The translations under genes were made by a program, and so were the position numbers. A stretch of DNA of 64,000 nucleotides from Cylindrobasidium torrendii FP15055 ss-10 (taxonomy: Eukaryota; Basidiomycota; Agaricomycetes; Agaricales; Physalacriaceae), in NCBI GenBank assembly GCA_000934385.1, contig KN880462.1:62001-126000 (forward strand), read 5' to 3'. Positions 20,722 through 32,690 of the stretch are shown piece after piece; the first letter of the stretch is position 1; each line of letters begins with the position of its first letter. A model generated the notes under the pieces. The model was not told where the DNA came from, searched no databases, and saw only the letters and a list, made by a program, of their open reading frames with translations.

Positions 20722-22950
20722 CTATTTGACATCACCCATCTTCGAGCCAGCGATTGGCGTCTGTTCGGAGCCACCCGCAACACCCTGAAAAGCGTCCCCT
20801 GCACTCGACTGGTCCACGGCCTGTATGTTCTCACCCGAGCTAGCGGCTTCTCTTCCTGTGTCTGTTTGCTCTATCACGGGAAGCCCGACTTGCTTGTCTT
20901 GCGTTAGTCGAACACCTCCCTCATCCTCGTCCATCTCATCACCCCTCTTCTCGTTGTTCCCTAACCTGGCCCTTTTCCTTGCCCACTCAGCCGCAGCCTC
21001 AGCTGCAAACTGTGCCGTCCTCTGCCTCGCCAAATTCTGCGCCCTCTGCTCTGCCTCCACAGGGTCGATATCATCATCTTCCTCGTCTTCAGACTCTATC
21101 GACCATTCCGAATCACCTTCCGCGTCCACGTCCACATCCACGTCCTCCATTGCCGATGCTGGTCTCTTGATGCCCGAATACAAAAGCGGCGCGGGCGTGG
21201 GCACAATAACCCTCGGACCATGTACCGAAGAATAATGTTCTTGTCCAGTTGGCGTCCTCCCGGGCCCAGCATTGGGATAATGCCGCCTCGGGTCAAGCTT
21301 CAGCGTCGGCGGCGGCGAATACGATCGAGATAGTTCCCTCACGGGCATAGGTTTGTAATGTGTCAATGCGAAGGTGGCTGACGCAGCGCTAGGAGCCACA
21401 AAATGTCGCGGAGGACCAGGACTAGGCGCTGGTCCGGCGGTACGCACAGCAGGCGCCGGCGTTATACTCATTGTCGACACAGTTGTCGGAAAAGCAAAGA
21501 ACGACGTTGATGGCGCTGCCGCCGGAGGGGGAGCTGCTGCTGCCTGCGCCTTCTTCTGGTTCTCATAATGTTGGCTGATCATGGCCATAACGGCTGGGGC
21601 CACTCGTGTCGATGCATAGGCCAATACAGGATCCTTCTTCGCGGCAACTGAACGTGCTGTACCAGACTGCTTTGACGATCCTGGTGTAGGGGAAACTGCA
21701 TGCTTCCTCTCTGGCATTGTGTACTGTTAACCATACACAGGTGAGTAAACTTCACTAGAATACAGCGGGAGGCAATATGCACCCACCGGCGGAGTAGGTC
21801 GCACTGCCCCTGGCGTACCATCAGGTGAAGGCGAAAGCGACTTCGACCCTACATTCTGAGCGTTACGCTTGGTCTTCGCCTTGGGCTTTGTGGTGCTGTT
21901 TGATCCTGCGTCCTTGTCCTTGCCCCCTTTCGACGAGGTCCGGTGTGGTTGGTATCGATATCCAGGATTATTGGTCGCATGCTTCTCCGACTCAACCTTT
22001 GCCTTGGCATACCACTCCTCCTTCTCATCCTTTGGCATATACTTCCACACCTCCGACGCCTCGCTCGAGATGACCTGCCCACTCTTGTGGTTCATAGACT
22101 CCTTGGATTTCTTGTTGAACTCGCTGCGGAATAATACCCAGGCATTCGCTGGTCGCGCGACATGGTCTGCTGGCTTCGGTCTACTATGAACCCGCTTCAT
22201 TCTGCGCTTGCCATGGACGGTGAGTGCCTCTTCGGAGTCAGACACAGCAGGTTCATCTTCGGACACAGGTACAGGCTCAGCTGGTGGCGGCACTGGCGAT
22301 GGCACTGGTGCTGTGTATATTGACCATGTTGCCTTGCGCGAGTCCGGGGGCTCCATCGGTGGATTAGCCTGGGGCTCGGCTCGTTGCTTGGCCTTGAAGT
22401 TGAGTACACTAAACTGTGGCTGATCTGGTTCGATGCGCCTATTTGGATGACCGTGCACGTATGGTATTGCGTATGTCGGCGACACTGGTGGTTCGCGGTA
22501 GCTTCGTAATGGTGGGCCAGTGTGATAGTGGCTGACCATGGCCTGTTGCACATGAAGTGGAGGTGCTCGCATCGGAGTCGGTTCGGGGGACGGTGAGCGC
22601 GAGGGCGGAGACGAGGGCGCGGGGGAGGGCGGATCATAGAAGACAGCAGGCCGCAGTTTACCGGGCGGCGGAGGCGGGAATATCATGCGATACGACGGCT
22701 TGAAGCCGGATGAGTAACTGCTACTTGTCAATGTGCTGCCGTCCGGCATCGCTGATGATGGCAGCGCAGAGGTACTACTTGCTGATAACGGTGAGCGCGG
22801 GGAAGGCTCGGGTGTGTGACTTTCATCAGAGAGAGCACTAATGACCCCCGGTGATGGGGAAGCTGTTGTGTTCGAGGTGACCGGATCGGGTGTTGAATCG
22901 CCATTGTTCTCCAGTGAGACGTCTTCAGAATTGAGTATTGTCTCCGTCAT
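20722..22950 (-). CDS. Long HMG-box transcription factor
   Basis: Two open frames join across a 63-base intron (donor GTGGGT, acceptor AACAG just before the second frame's first ATG), giving about 720 residues. The first exon is Pro/Ser-rich and then carries an HMG box of the fungal mating-type class: HVARPANAWVLFRSEFNKK, QVISSEASEVWKYMPKDE and YAKAKVESEKH, ending PGYRYQPHR. A basic stretch (KRRMKRVHSRPK) lies just before it. The second exon is Ala/Pro-rich with acidic runs (EDVDVDVDAEGD, ESEDEEDDDIDP) and a basic ARKRARL. Predicted to be a sequence-specific nuclear regulator. If the intron were retained, the first frame would stop after YSPVYG. Confidence 0.85.
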
Positions 22951-23676
22951 GTGAGACGAAGCGAGATCGTCAGCTTCCTATACAGAGAATGATGAGTCAT
23001 GCTGATACCCACGTCTCGAATTCAAGAGAACAACAATGGAAGACAATGGACAATCGAATCCGGTAAGTAGTTACAATGGAGGGTCCGGAGCGAATTGACT
23101 TCACAATAGCAAGACATGCGCAAATGAAGGAGCGCACAGTATCGAGAAAGTCAGAAACCAATACCAATGGCATACGCCAGGCTCAATTAAATACAATGTT
23201 GGGACAATGGCACATTCCTATTCCAAACTTGGAAACGCAGTTACTCACAGAATGCAAGTCTGGGCTCGGCATGTTCTTGCGATAGTGCCCTCGCGTGTAG
23301 TAGTAATGTGCTGTGGTGTCCAAGTACGGAGTACACTGCGCAATCGCGGTTGTCGTGGTGGTTTGTGCCCAAGAGGGTGTGTCAGCGATCGATCACATGC
23401 CGCGCCGTGCCAAATGCAACCAAACGGGTCTGAACCGGCTGGCCTGGTTGTATCCAGCAGCTCACAGCGGAATTTGTCAATCGTTAGGCGTCTTGAGATT
23501 TTCTCAATCACCAGGGCACAGTCCTCCGCCTTCCCGCTGTCCAACCAGGCCAAGTTGCTTATGTAGCTCGCCATTGTTTCTCCAGCCAATCACGATGCTC
23601 GACTTTGCTTCACATTGTTCACAATGAAAACCCTGGTATCTTCTCCTTTGGGTACCACAGAATGTAGAAAAATAAA
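22951..23676. other. Intergenic: upstream region of the HMG-box gene
   Basis: About 725 bases holding the promoter of the leftward HMG gene and the 3' flank of the lyase gene. No TATA box or conserved frame was recognised. Confidence 0.4.
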
Positions 23677-25777
23677 CTAATACAGGAAAATGGAATCAAG
23701 GACGACGTTCGGAGACCTGAAATATACAACATGAGTTATGGGATGTGATTGAATAGGAGGAGAACGCACAGGTATTGGCTGCCCGACGATCCAGAGATGA
23801 CATTGATGACAATGGTGTTTTCTCCGGCAACGAGAGTGCCAGAGGGGATGTTGACGGTGTACAGAATGTTCTGTGCGCAATGATAAGCCATGGAGTTCGC
23901 AGTATACTTAACACAGCGACCTACATTTCCGCGCCATGTTCCCCGCGTAACACCTCGAGAGTCTGGCTGCGTAGGGGCCGCAGGGCTGCTACCTGACCAG
24001 CCATTCACTGTGACCTGCGGACGCCCTCCAGCGAAGGCAAGTGTCGTGGCAATACCCAGGGTGCGCGCACCGACTACCAATTTGGGGTCAACAATGGGCG
24101 AGCAGCTGCATGGATGACATACTTTGAGACGAGGTCAATGTCGTCTTGAGAGTAAGCGCGCCAATGTCCTTGAAGATGGCCATGGGAAGGCTGCTGACGG
24201 AGCTACCGACTGTGAATGTGACGGGACCCCAAGACGACATGCGGGAATCGCTCGGGCTGGAGGCAGCGTCAGCCATGGTCCCCGTCTTATAACTCGAATG
24301 GCGCTTACTGCATGGTCTCAATCTTGTCAGCGTTGAGGAATCCACGGGGTGTACCATCATAGTCGCCGAGAATCCAAATGTAGGACGGTGTCGACTCTGT
24401 GGACGCGATGTTGGAGGTACCGGTCGATCCAGCGCTAATTGTCACGCTCTGTGAGCCGATGGCAAGTTCAGTGCGGTAGACTGATAGTACAGTTAGCGAT
24501 ATACGAATGTGATGGGATAGACACGAACGGGTCATTGTGTACGTTCCAGGCTTCATGTAAGGGCTGACATAGTTGCCACTTGAATCAGTGCGAACCCTTT
24601 GGTCCTTGGTCAGCGCTGTCTTCGTTCGATCTCACAGAAAGCGAGACTTACCAGTACTGAGCGGCGCTGTTGCTCCATCCAATGCTAATCAAGCTAGACG
24701 ATCCAGACGGGAATCCTGTCGCCTTACCCGTAACGCGTCCCCTCGAAGCCTGCGTAACGAGCCCAGAGATTCCGGACAAGGTGTCCCAGAAAGTCGTACT
24801 GTACGTCGAAGGCGTCGACCCAGACGTGAACCACAGCGCATACGGGCCGTGCAAGCCCTGACGATACGATTCTGTCTGTGTGTGGCCTGAGTTCATGTAG
24901 AAGTATAGCTCCTGGTCGTCGCCCCACTGATTGTTGATGTCGCGCATGAACGGTCCACCGGAGGAGCCCTCATAGCCTGTGCCGGGAATGATCATGAAGA
25001 CGCCAACGCCGCTGGAGCCCGTGACGCCGTGCACTTGGTCGTCGATGAACTGGCGGGAGGAGTAGAACTTTGAGTGAGTCTGTCCACTGACGGAATAGAC
25101 GTCCGAGCCTTCGATGGCGGTACCACCTTGGATCTTCGACTGGGGGTATCCTTGGTTGACCGTCGCGCTATTGAGACGGGCAATGAAGCGAAGTTCACCA
25201 ATAGACGGTTCAGCGGTCGTGCTGAAAAGTGAGATTAGTGATGAACTTGGCGGCCAAACGCCAGCACTTACTAGGTCATCATATGGATAGCGGGGTCATT
25301 GTAGCGACCGACGTAGTACCTTGTGCATGGTTAACTTTGCCTAAGCGGAAGAAGTAGAGGAAGGGGACTCACTGGATGAGAGTGCTGGTGGTACAGGTGA
25401 TCACAATGTAGTTGTTCGAGTTACCGCCTTGGTACCACGAGCAGCTAGCGCCAATACCCGAGGATATGTGCGAGTGCTTTCCAGTGCCTTGCGTCTACGA
25501 GTAGATGAGAAGTCTGCTTTGTGAACAACCCCGCCATCGACTAACCTCTATTCCATTGAAGACCATGCTAGTAATATCACCAGATGTCTTGTCAACTGTT
25601 ATGGTGGATCAGCTTTTTTCGCAACGAGATGGCGACAAGGTACGTACCGGTGAAGACGAGTCCGGCGTTGGTGTCGACAACATAGTTGTTGCCGCTCTCC
25701 TTCAGGCCGAAGGCCGCCTGAGTGGACGATATCCAAAGAGAGACGGATGCAAGGGCGGCTACGAGCAATCTCAACAT
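23677..25777 (-). CDS. Rhamnogalacturonan lyase, polysaccharide lyase family 4
   Basis: Secreted enzyme that cuts the rhamnogalacturonan I backbone of pectin by beta-elimination. The signal peptide ([21 protein letters not shown]) is followed by [20 protein letters not shown] and [16 protein letters not shown], the N-terminal hallmark of PL4. Mid-protein [16 protein letters not shown] and [11 protein letters not shown] belong to the catalytic beta-sandwich. The middle has a fibronectin-III-like part (MKPGTYTMT). The C-terminal jelly-roll contains [19 protein letters not shown] and ends VVLDSIFLY. Length is about 540 residues in around ten exons, the normal size for fungal members. It indicates access to plant cell-wall pectin. 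Confidence 0.92.
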
Positions 25778-26728
25778 GGCTAGTAGAGCTCTGGTTTTCG
25801 AAGGCAGCAACACCGAGCTTTATAGTCTTGAGTCCAGGCACAGAACATGGACGAGGAAGCTGAAGATGAATTTCCTGCCCTTGCCGTGACCAGCACTATA
25901 ATTCGGCAAGCGCATGGCGAACCCATTCGTTGTTGCTAAAGAAATCCGAATGACTTGAAGAAACGACCGTCCGCGGTCCGGTTGGCTCTAAATTGTAAAG
26001 TGGACCTGAGGGTTTGGAGGAAGGCTTGGCCCGGTTGTACTATCGCGGCCAATTGGCGGATATTCCATGGCTAGCAAATGGCTCGTGGAGGTTGCGGAAG
26101 CATGGTTTGTATTGTTTTAGGCGTTAACAAGAAGCCCGACAGATCGCCTGATAAGCGTAACAGCGGTCCGACGTGACCCAGAGCAAGTTGGATGCCTGGC
26201 GATGCCCGAACGTACGCGTCCGAGGTCGTGCCCAACCTATATATCCGAGTCGTGACCGATTGTACAGAGAACTGCTGAGATTCTTCGGAGTCCACAGCAA
26301 TATTTAAGGGTCCAAGCTCCAGGCTGAAGAGCGTGGGTTCCCTGTTCGAACCTGATTGTACAGCCGTTGAATTGAAGCCCAGGACGCTCGAGAGTCCAGG
26401 AATCTCTGGCTTGGGATGGATGAAGCGCAGCATCGCTATTTCTTGGTGAATTCCGTACAGGTTCAGGAAGTAAGTAGTTGATGCATGTTGATCTTGAATG
26501 GAATAAGTCATCAAAAATAGCACAATCTTGAGTTCGTACCTGGAAAGCAACGCGACTTGGTAGGTACATACTTACCTCCAGTGCCACTCGATCGCATCAG
26601 CATCAACTTGAAGTGTAAGTATACGGCCCCCGACAAACAACGTCAATACAAGCTGCTTCTTCCAGCCATCACATGTACAGTCCTGACGAAAACTGACGCC
26701 GTCACGATCCGTTCACTACCTTTAGACA
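25778..26728. other. Intergenic with one doubtful minus-strand open frame
   Basis: About 950 bases between divergent genes. A 159-codon frame on the minus strand (26071-26550) has no recognisable domain and no codon bias like its neighbours. It may be chance, and it is not called as a gene. Confidence 0.4.
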
Positions 26729-27370
26729 ATGTCTACATTCAACTTTGACTCCGAAGAAAACTACCTGTTCTTCTGGCGGCCTAACGCAGACCAGCCAAAG
26801 TGCGTTGTCCATATCACCACGCCACATTGTATTTGTGATTCTCACGGATTGTCAAAAAGTGCCTGGGCATCTCAATGGTATCCTTCGTCATTCACCTCGA
26901 CCATTACGTTCCCCGCCCTCGATCTGGACGCCAGTTCTGTCCACTTTCCCACCGCCGAACACTGGATGGCATTCCAAAAAGCATTACTCTTCGGCGACGC
27001 CGACGTCGCCCAATCCGTCCTTAATTTCTCTAACACACATCCGAGGACGCTCGCGACAATCAAGAGCCTCGGGAGGAGCGTGCAGAATTTCGACGAGGAC
27101 AAGTGGAATGCGCAAAGGGAGCGGATCGTATTGGAGGGCAACCTGCTCAAGTTCGGACAAAACTCAGAGCTCTGGGAATTACTCGACGGGACGGGAGACA
27201 AGATCTTGGCGGAAGCCAGTCCATACGATTCGATTTGGGGCGTCGGGTTTACTCCTGACCATGCATTCGAAAATCGCGCAGACTGGGGTTTGAATCTCCT
27301 TGGACAGGCCTTGATGGAGACGCGCAAAGTACTGAGAGAAGAGAAGAAACGCAAGCAAGGATCTGAATAA
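26729..27370 (+). CDS. NADAR-family protein (YbiA-like)
   Basis: Small soluble protein of the NADAR/DUF1768 family, linked in bacteria to N-glycosidase action on riboflavin intermediates and ADP-ribosyl adducts. Visible motifs are NYLFFWRPN, ASQWYPSSF, FPTAEHWMAFQKALLF, RERIVLEGNLLKF, LAEASPYDSIWGVGF and NLLGQALME. The frame is open throughout, but 26800-26859 looks like a 60-base stopless intron (donor GTGCGT, CTCAC branch site, acceptor AAAAAG). Removing it yields the family's usual N-A-W-A-S-Q-W-Y-P order and 193 residues. Confidence 0.9.
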   Translation: MSTFNFDSEENYLFFWRPNADQPKCVVHITTPHCICDSHGLSKSAWASQWYPSSFTSTITFPALDLDASSVHFPTAEHWMAFQKALLFGDADVAQSVLNFSNTHPRTLATIKSLGRSVQNFDEDKWNAQRERIVLEGNLLKFGQNSELWELLDGTGDKILAEASPYDSIWGVGFTPDHAFENRADWGLNLLGQALMETRKVLREEKKRKQGSE

Positions 27371-27725
27371 TCACGAGTGCAAAATCAAAGGTGTTGTTGA
27401 GTCCATGAACAAGTTGTGATTAAAGTACAGGCCGGTCTAGATAGTATGTAAATGTAGCATAAAGGGTTTCAGTAAATACGAACAAAAGAAGGATACCAAC
27501 GGTTTAGAGTAACGAGCACTACTGAGAGCATGAACTCGAAAAATATACTACAACGAGATGACGGACGGAAAATCAAATAAACAAATAACGGCAGACACAA
27601 GATAAGAATATGAACAGAAACGACCGGTTTGTACTTGATGAAAGTCGACACTCGAAATAATAACCAAAAAAGACAGATTGATAGTCCGCGGGAATGAGCG
27701 CTGTCAAGTCGCAATGGATCCTGAC
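27371..27725. other. Intergenic between convergent genes
   Basis: 3' flanks of the NADAR gene and the helicase gene. A/T-rich, with no feature recognised. Confidence 0.4.
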
Positions 27726-30700
27726 TTAGGGATCGCCATCGGCGAGGCGCCGACCCTTTGCATCCAAGCCAAAGAGGCTCGCAATCTCCTTCACACTCAT
27801 GCCTATCAAGGACGTCAGTAACCGCAATCAAGGTATCATAGTCATGCACACGTACGCCCAAGCTTCTGCGCGTTACCCTCGCCCAAGCTCCCGTCTGCGA
27901 GATTCTGCTTGCGCTCCTGCAAGGCCAAAATCCTGTCCTCCACCGTTTGCCTGATCACCAGACGCTCGACGACGACCGGGCGATCTTGTCCAAGTCGGTA
28001 AACACGGTCAAATGCCTGGGCCTCCACAGCTTGCGACCATCCAAGGTCTAGTGAGATAACGTTGTTTGCGCGCGTCAAGTTAAGGCCAACACCACCGCAC
28101 TTGAGCGACAGCAACATAACCCGCTCCTTGTCGCGCGACATGAACACACGGACAGCTGTTTCGCGATGCTGAGTGGACATGTCGCCCTGGTACTTGACGT
28201 GAGTGATGTTCTTGTCGGTGAGATATTCGGAGACAAGGTCAAGACAGCTTGTCCACTGTGAAAGAATAATGATCTGCAAACTGTGAGCACGGATCACTCA
28301 GGTGGAGACAACAGCGTACCTTCTCGTCAGGCTTCTCGTCAAAGAGTTTATGGAGCTGCGACATCATATACTTCAGCTTGGTCGATGCAAGGAAGCTAAA
28401 CTGAGGCTCGTCCGGCGACTCATTCACGGGCTTCTTCTTCTTGCCGAACACAACCTCCTTCACCTCAGGATCTTCTTCCTCATCGTCCGAATCGAGGACA
28501 ATGAACTGCTTGCGGCGAGAACTTTTGCCAGGTGCGGGGGCATCATCATCGTCCACAGCTGCCTTCCGCGACTTGCGGGGCTGGTAGTCGGCCTCAGGAT
28601 CCTCATCGTCGGGCGCAATGAAGTCGTCCATGTCCTCCCCATCATCCTCATCGTCAGAAATTTCCTCAACTTCGTCATCGCCCAAATCCTCGCCCTCACT
28701 TTCTGACCGAGCTCGAACGTTTGGCTTGCCTTTGCCTTTGCCCTTGCGTTTCGACTTGCTCTTAAAGACAACGGTCTTCGATTTGGCGTTGAGATCCGCG
28801 TCGCTGGGCTCAAAAATGGCACGGTCGAACAATGCATCTTGAGATACAGGCTGGAAGCATTTCGGGCCTGATGAAGACATCAGCTTGCATAACTAAATAG
28901 GGCAGCAATCTTACATGGGCGTTCTGAATCCTTCAAACGGGGTCTGTCTTCTTCGACATGTGGCATCGGCGCAGCCAAGGTAGCAGCTACAACCACCGTT
29001 AGCTTGCATTACATCGACCGAAAAGACTGAACTTACCAATGCATTCCGTGCAATACGAGTGGCAGCATGGTGCGACTTTAGAGAACGATGTCAACACCTC
29101 GGAGCAGATATCACATTCCCCGAGCTCGATAGTAGCATCTGCCGACTACACATAATCAGTAAAGGAAAGCAACGGTTAAAGACAAAAGACGCACCTGCTT
29201 CTCAGCTTCCATGCGTTGTTTAGCATCTTCCTTCATCCTACGCCTCATAGTCGACACAAAGTCTGGTCCAGCAATCTGACGAGCTCGCTCCAGCTCCTCT
29301 CTCTTGTCCTCTGCCCAATTTTCGGCATTGTCCTCCTCAGACTCCACCGTCACACCGTTCTCCTGGATGAGAGCTGGGTGTGAGCACACCTGCCGAAGGC
29401 GTAGGAGCAGAACAAGGATCGACTGGAAGTTCCTATTGTGTTGATCAGTATAAGTCGTCCATAGAGAGAGTACGACGTACTTGAGGACAGAGTTAGATCG
29501 CAGGAATCGATTGAATTTGGCTTGAGCCGCCTTCTCGACCTGTGCCATTGTTAGCTTAACCTACAGATAGGATCACTTCAGTACTCACAACATCATATAC
29601 CTCACGCTCCTCTGGCATGAAATCAAGCTTAGTGAGCAGTGTGGTTTTGGTCGGAAGTTCGATGAGACGGCGGCCATTAAGCTCAGAGGTTTTCATGCGC
29701 CGCATGAGGGTGGCCTTGAAGATCATCTGCAGCCTTTGCATCGCCAGTGTCGCTATCGCTGATGAGCATACCGTCAATAGAGATCACCATGAACGACTTA
29801 CGATTCTTCTTTTCAAGAAGTCCGACGTGGCCGTTGAACTCAATCCAATCATACCAAGGGCGCATCTGGATGAAGCGAAAGTAGGCGTAGACATCAGACA
29901 GACTGTTGATGATTGGTGTGCTGGTACAGAATGAGCATAATGTACAAAAGGTCGAATGAAGTCGCGCACCCAGTAAGCACCCATCGGTATTTAGCCTCTA
30001 GCATGCTGATTGCCCTCGACGCACGAACACGGCGATTGCGCATGAAGTGACCTTCATCGGCAATGATGCGGTAGAACTACAACCAGATTAGATAATGAAA
30101 TAGTCGACCTCCAAGGTATCCTCACGTCAACGTTGAACAACAACCCACTGTCCTTGCGTTGTTTCCGGTGCCTTTGAGGTTCATCGTCGTCGTCATCGTC
30201 CACAATGAAATCGTCCTTCTTCATCTTGGAGGCTTTGCGCTTCTGATCGCCCTCTGGGTCGGGCCATTCCATCGCCATGGTCTTCAAGCATAGGTCAGCA
30301 GCAATTGATTGTTCATCGCGTGAGGCATACCTGGTAAGTGGTTATAACGACGTCGTAAGACAGCAGATCCTTCTTGGTCCTGGCTTTTCCGCTACCTACA
30401 AATGCGAGGTCAGAAGGAGTCAACCACATCGAGAGATCCAAACGGACCATGATAAACCAAGCACTTCAGCGTATCCTTCGACTTCATTTCGATCTCCAAT
30501 TTCCACTGCTGTAAAAGGGCCTTTGGCGCAATGATGAGATTCGTCTTGCAGGTCTTGTCGACGCTGCGGTTCTTCAACATGAGGGCAATCATTTGAACGG
30601 TCTTCACGAGCAAATAAACAATCAGCACCAATGTGACAGAGAGCGAAAAAACTTTACCTTTCCGAGACCCATGTCATCTCCAAGAATGCCACCACGAAGG

Positions 30701-31840
30701 GTGCGTTGCGCCTCCTTGTCGACCATCCAAGCGACGCCTAGCACTTGATGCGGCAGAAGCGCGCATGACATGTTGGGTAGCTTCTCTCCCAACTCAGATA
30801 GTCCCAGCTTCTGAAGGCATGCATTGACGTCGGCATTCCGGTCAAACTCTTCCGCATTCCCGGCAACGACAATAAACTTATCAATGCTGTTGAACTCATC
30901 AGTACATTGACATGCACAAAGAATGGGAATATGAGACTCGCTCATCTGGATTGGCGGATGGCCCTTGGAATGTATCCCGTCCGCGGCCAAAGAAGTCTCC
31001 ATTTTCATCGAAGTTGTCCGCGTTGTGGGCGGGAGCGACTGCGGGAAGACCAGCAGCATATCGACGGGACACTGCATCGACGTCCACGTCAACATCCATC
31101 TCGTCATCGCTGTCTTCGTCCTTCATAGCATTTTCGGGACGAGCTTGCATCTGCGAACGGCGGACGAGGGCAGCGGCGCCGCCGAACACGTTGTCCGAAG
31201 GCTCGCGCTTGACAGACCAGTCGATAGGCTCTGGCTTGACACCGGTCATTGAAGAATCCTCCCGTTTGAGAGTCGGAACGCCGGGAAGCTGGCGGTTAAG
31301 AGTGACCAGGGGGTTTGAGTCCGTACGCTGCAGTCTCCTTGAGGGCACTTGTGGAACAGCCTCACGCAGGGCGACATTTTGATGCTCAAGTTCTCTAATC
31401 TTCCTGTTGAGAGTGTGCATACGACTTATGTCTGTCTTAGTCTTCTTCTTCTTCCCCTGAATCTTGTCGCGCGCGCGGCGTAGCGGTCCAAGTTCACGAA
31501 GAACATCTTGTTGCTCTAGGTCGTTTTCCGCTCTGTCAAATACTGGGCTGGGCTCGCGAGGTGGTGGAAGCTTTGGCGCAAGTGGTTCGGTTTTGACACG
31601 TTTCGGAGCACTGGGTCCCGCCTCAGGCTCGACCTTAGCAACACGATGTTTAATATTCGCCATAGGCGCCGGTGGCAAGTCCTCATCTGAATCTTCGACC
31701 TTGATGGGAGCAGGTCGTTTAGATGGAACAACGACACTCGGGGTGGAGCGACCGCTGCTTTCGCGGCGTCTGGCAGCAAGCAGAGGGTGGAGGCTGATGG
31801 TTGTGTCGGAATATTCGCGTTTCTGGCATGTCAGGGTCAC
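27726..31840 (-). CDS. SNF2-family helicase with RING finger (Uls1/Rad5/Rad16 type)
   Basis: Large nuclear DNA translocase of the SNF2 group with an inserted RING, about 1,100 residues. Order: disordered Lys/Pro-rich N-terminus with a short coiled coil (RKIRELEHQNVALREAV); Walker A region GGILGDDMGLGK-TVQ, split by an intron; DEGHFMRN as DEAH box; WVLTGTPIINSLSD; RING finger CDIC..CCHSYCTEC..CPKC; acidic stretches; second RecA lobe IIILSQWTSCLDLV, GGVGLNLTRANNVI and DRVYRLGQDRPV. FIVLDSDDEEED is a good SUMO-interaction motif, which favours the Uls1 (SUMO-targeted) branch. The last exon encodes SVKEIASLFGLDAKGRR. The 5' end is unresolved: the frame is open to 31840 without an ATG, and an upstream first exon starting near 32080 (MRNNKLPDGGKRDG) is possible. 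Confidence 0.88.
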
Positions 31841-32184
31841 AGACTGGTTACGGTCAAAGAACTTGGGAACGCACTACAGGAGTCGCGGAAGGGGTACGCG
31901 ACGGTGCTAGACGCTTCGTGCGGGCAGTGGCATGGGTTGGATGACGTTGCACATGGCGCTAAACAGCTTTGAATTAGCCAGCGAGACACTCGCCAAGAAA
32001 GTACTACGGCGCACCGTGTAGGCGCTCAGCGCGCCAATCCCATCGCGTTTGCCTCCATCCGGGAGCTTGTTGTTGCGCATGAGATTTATGGGGTCATCGC
32101 AGCCATCTTCCCCGCAATAAACGCGTCCGACTTCGATAGCTTGTTAATTCAAAAAAAGGACAGGTATCGGCATGCCTACAGCTT
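31841..32184. other. Region upstream of the helicase, possibly its first exon
   Basis: A minus-strand frame begins with ATG at 32078-32080. Splicing from a GTGCGC donor after SAYT to the CAG acceptor at about 31827 would join KREYSDTT in frame. This remains a proposal. Confidence 0.35.
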
Positions 32185-32443
32185 TCACCAGGGAAAGGAA
32201 CGAGTGTGAACTGGAATCGCGTAAGCCGTAGATAAAACAGAATTGAACAATATCACATTAGTGTCTTCAGGATATATTCTACGAAAGTCGGTCAATTCGG
32301 CAAGATATGCCTCTGGTATGTTCGAGTCCTATGCGGGGGTGAACAAAGAGATAAGTAACGCATATAGTCACACGAACAGGGTCAGAATCCGATAGCCCAA
32401 GATGTCGACGCGCAAGGGCGACGTCGTCACTTGTGGCACTCAT
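32185..32443 (-). CDS. Possible small protein, unknown function
   Basis: ATG at 32443 gives MSATSDDVALARRHLGLSD, then a short intron (donor GTTCGT, acceptor GCATAG) leads to IPEAYLAELTDFRRIYPED and a stop at 32185, about 69 residues in all. The donor is weak and other splice choices extend the frame. Charged-residue content looks protein-like, but no family is recognised. Confidence 0.3.
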
Positions 32444-32690
32444 GATGGTAGGTTGGAGAAACGCGTTGAGAGCGCGCAAAGCCTAATATAAGGATCACGT
32501 GATGATCGGACGAGTCAAACGTCACTCCGGACCCGCTAACAAAAAAACCTCGTGATATGGAGCATTGTCCGTCGCGAGGCTCACAACCTTGTTCCACCAG
32601 CCCATTTCCGGTCAAGATTTTGTTAAAATACACATGTTACACTCTGGCCTACTTCTATTCAGGTACTTGTACGTAACGATATTGATACTC

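Noticed and set aside
20825..21235. 136-codon plus-strand frame rich in Ser
   Set aside because: Antisense shadow of the acidic and Ala-rich region of the HMG-box gene.
26071..26550. 159-codon minus-strand open frame
   Set aside because: No domain, no neighbour-like codon use and no supporting promoter; chance frames of this size are expected in 64 kb.
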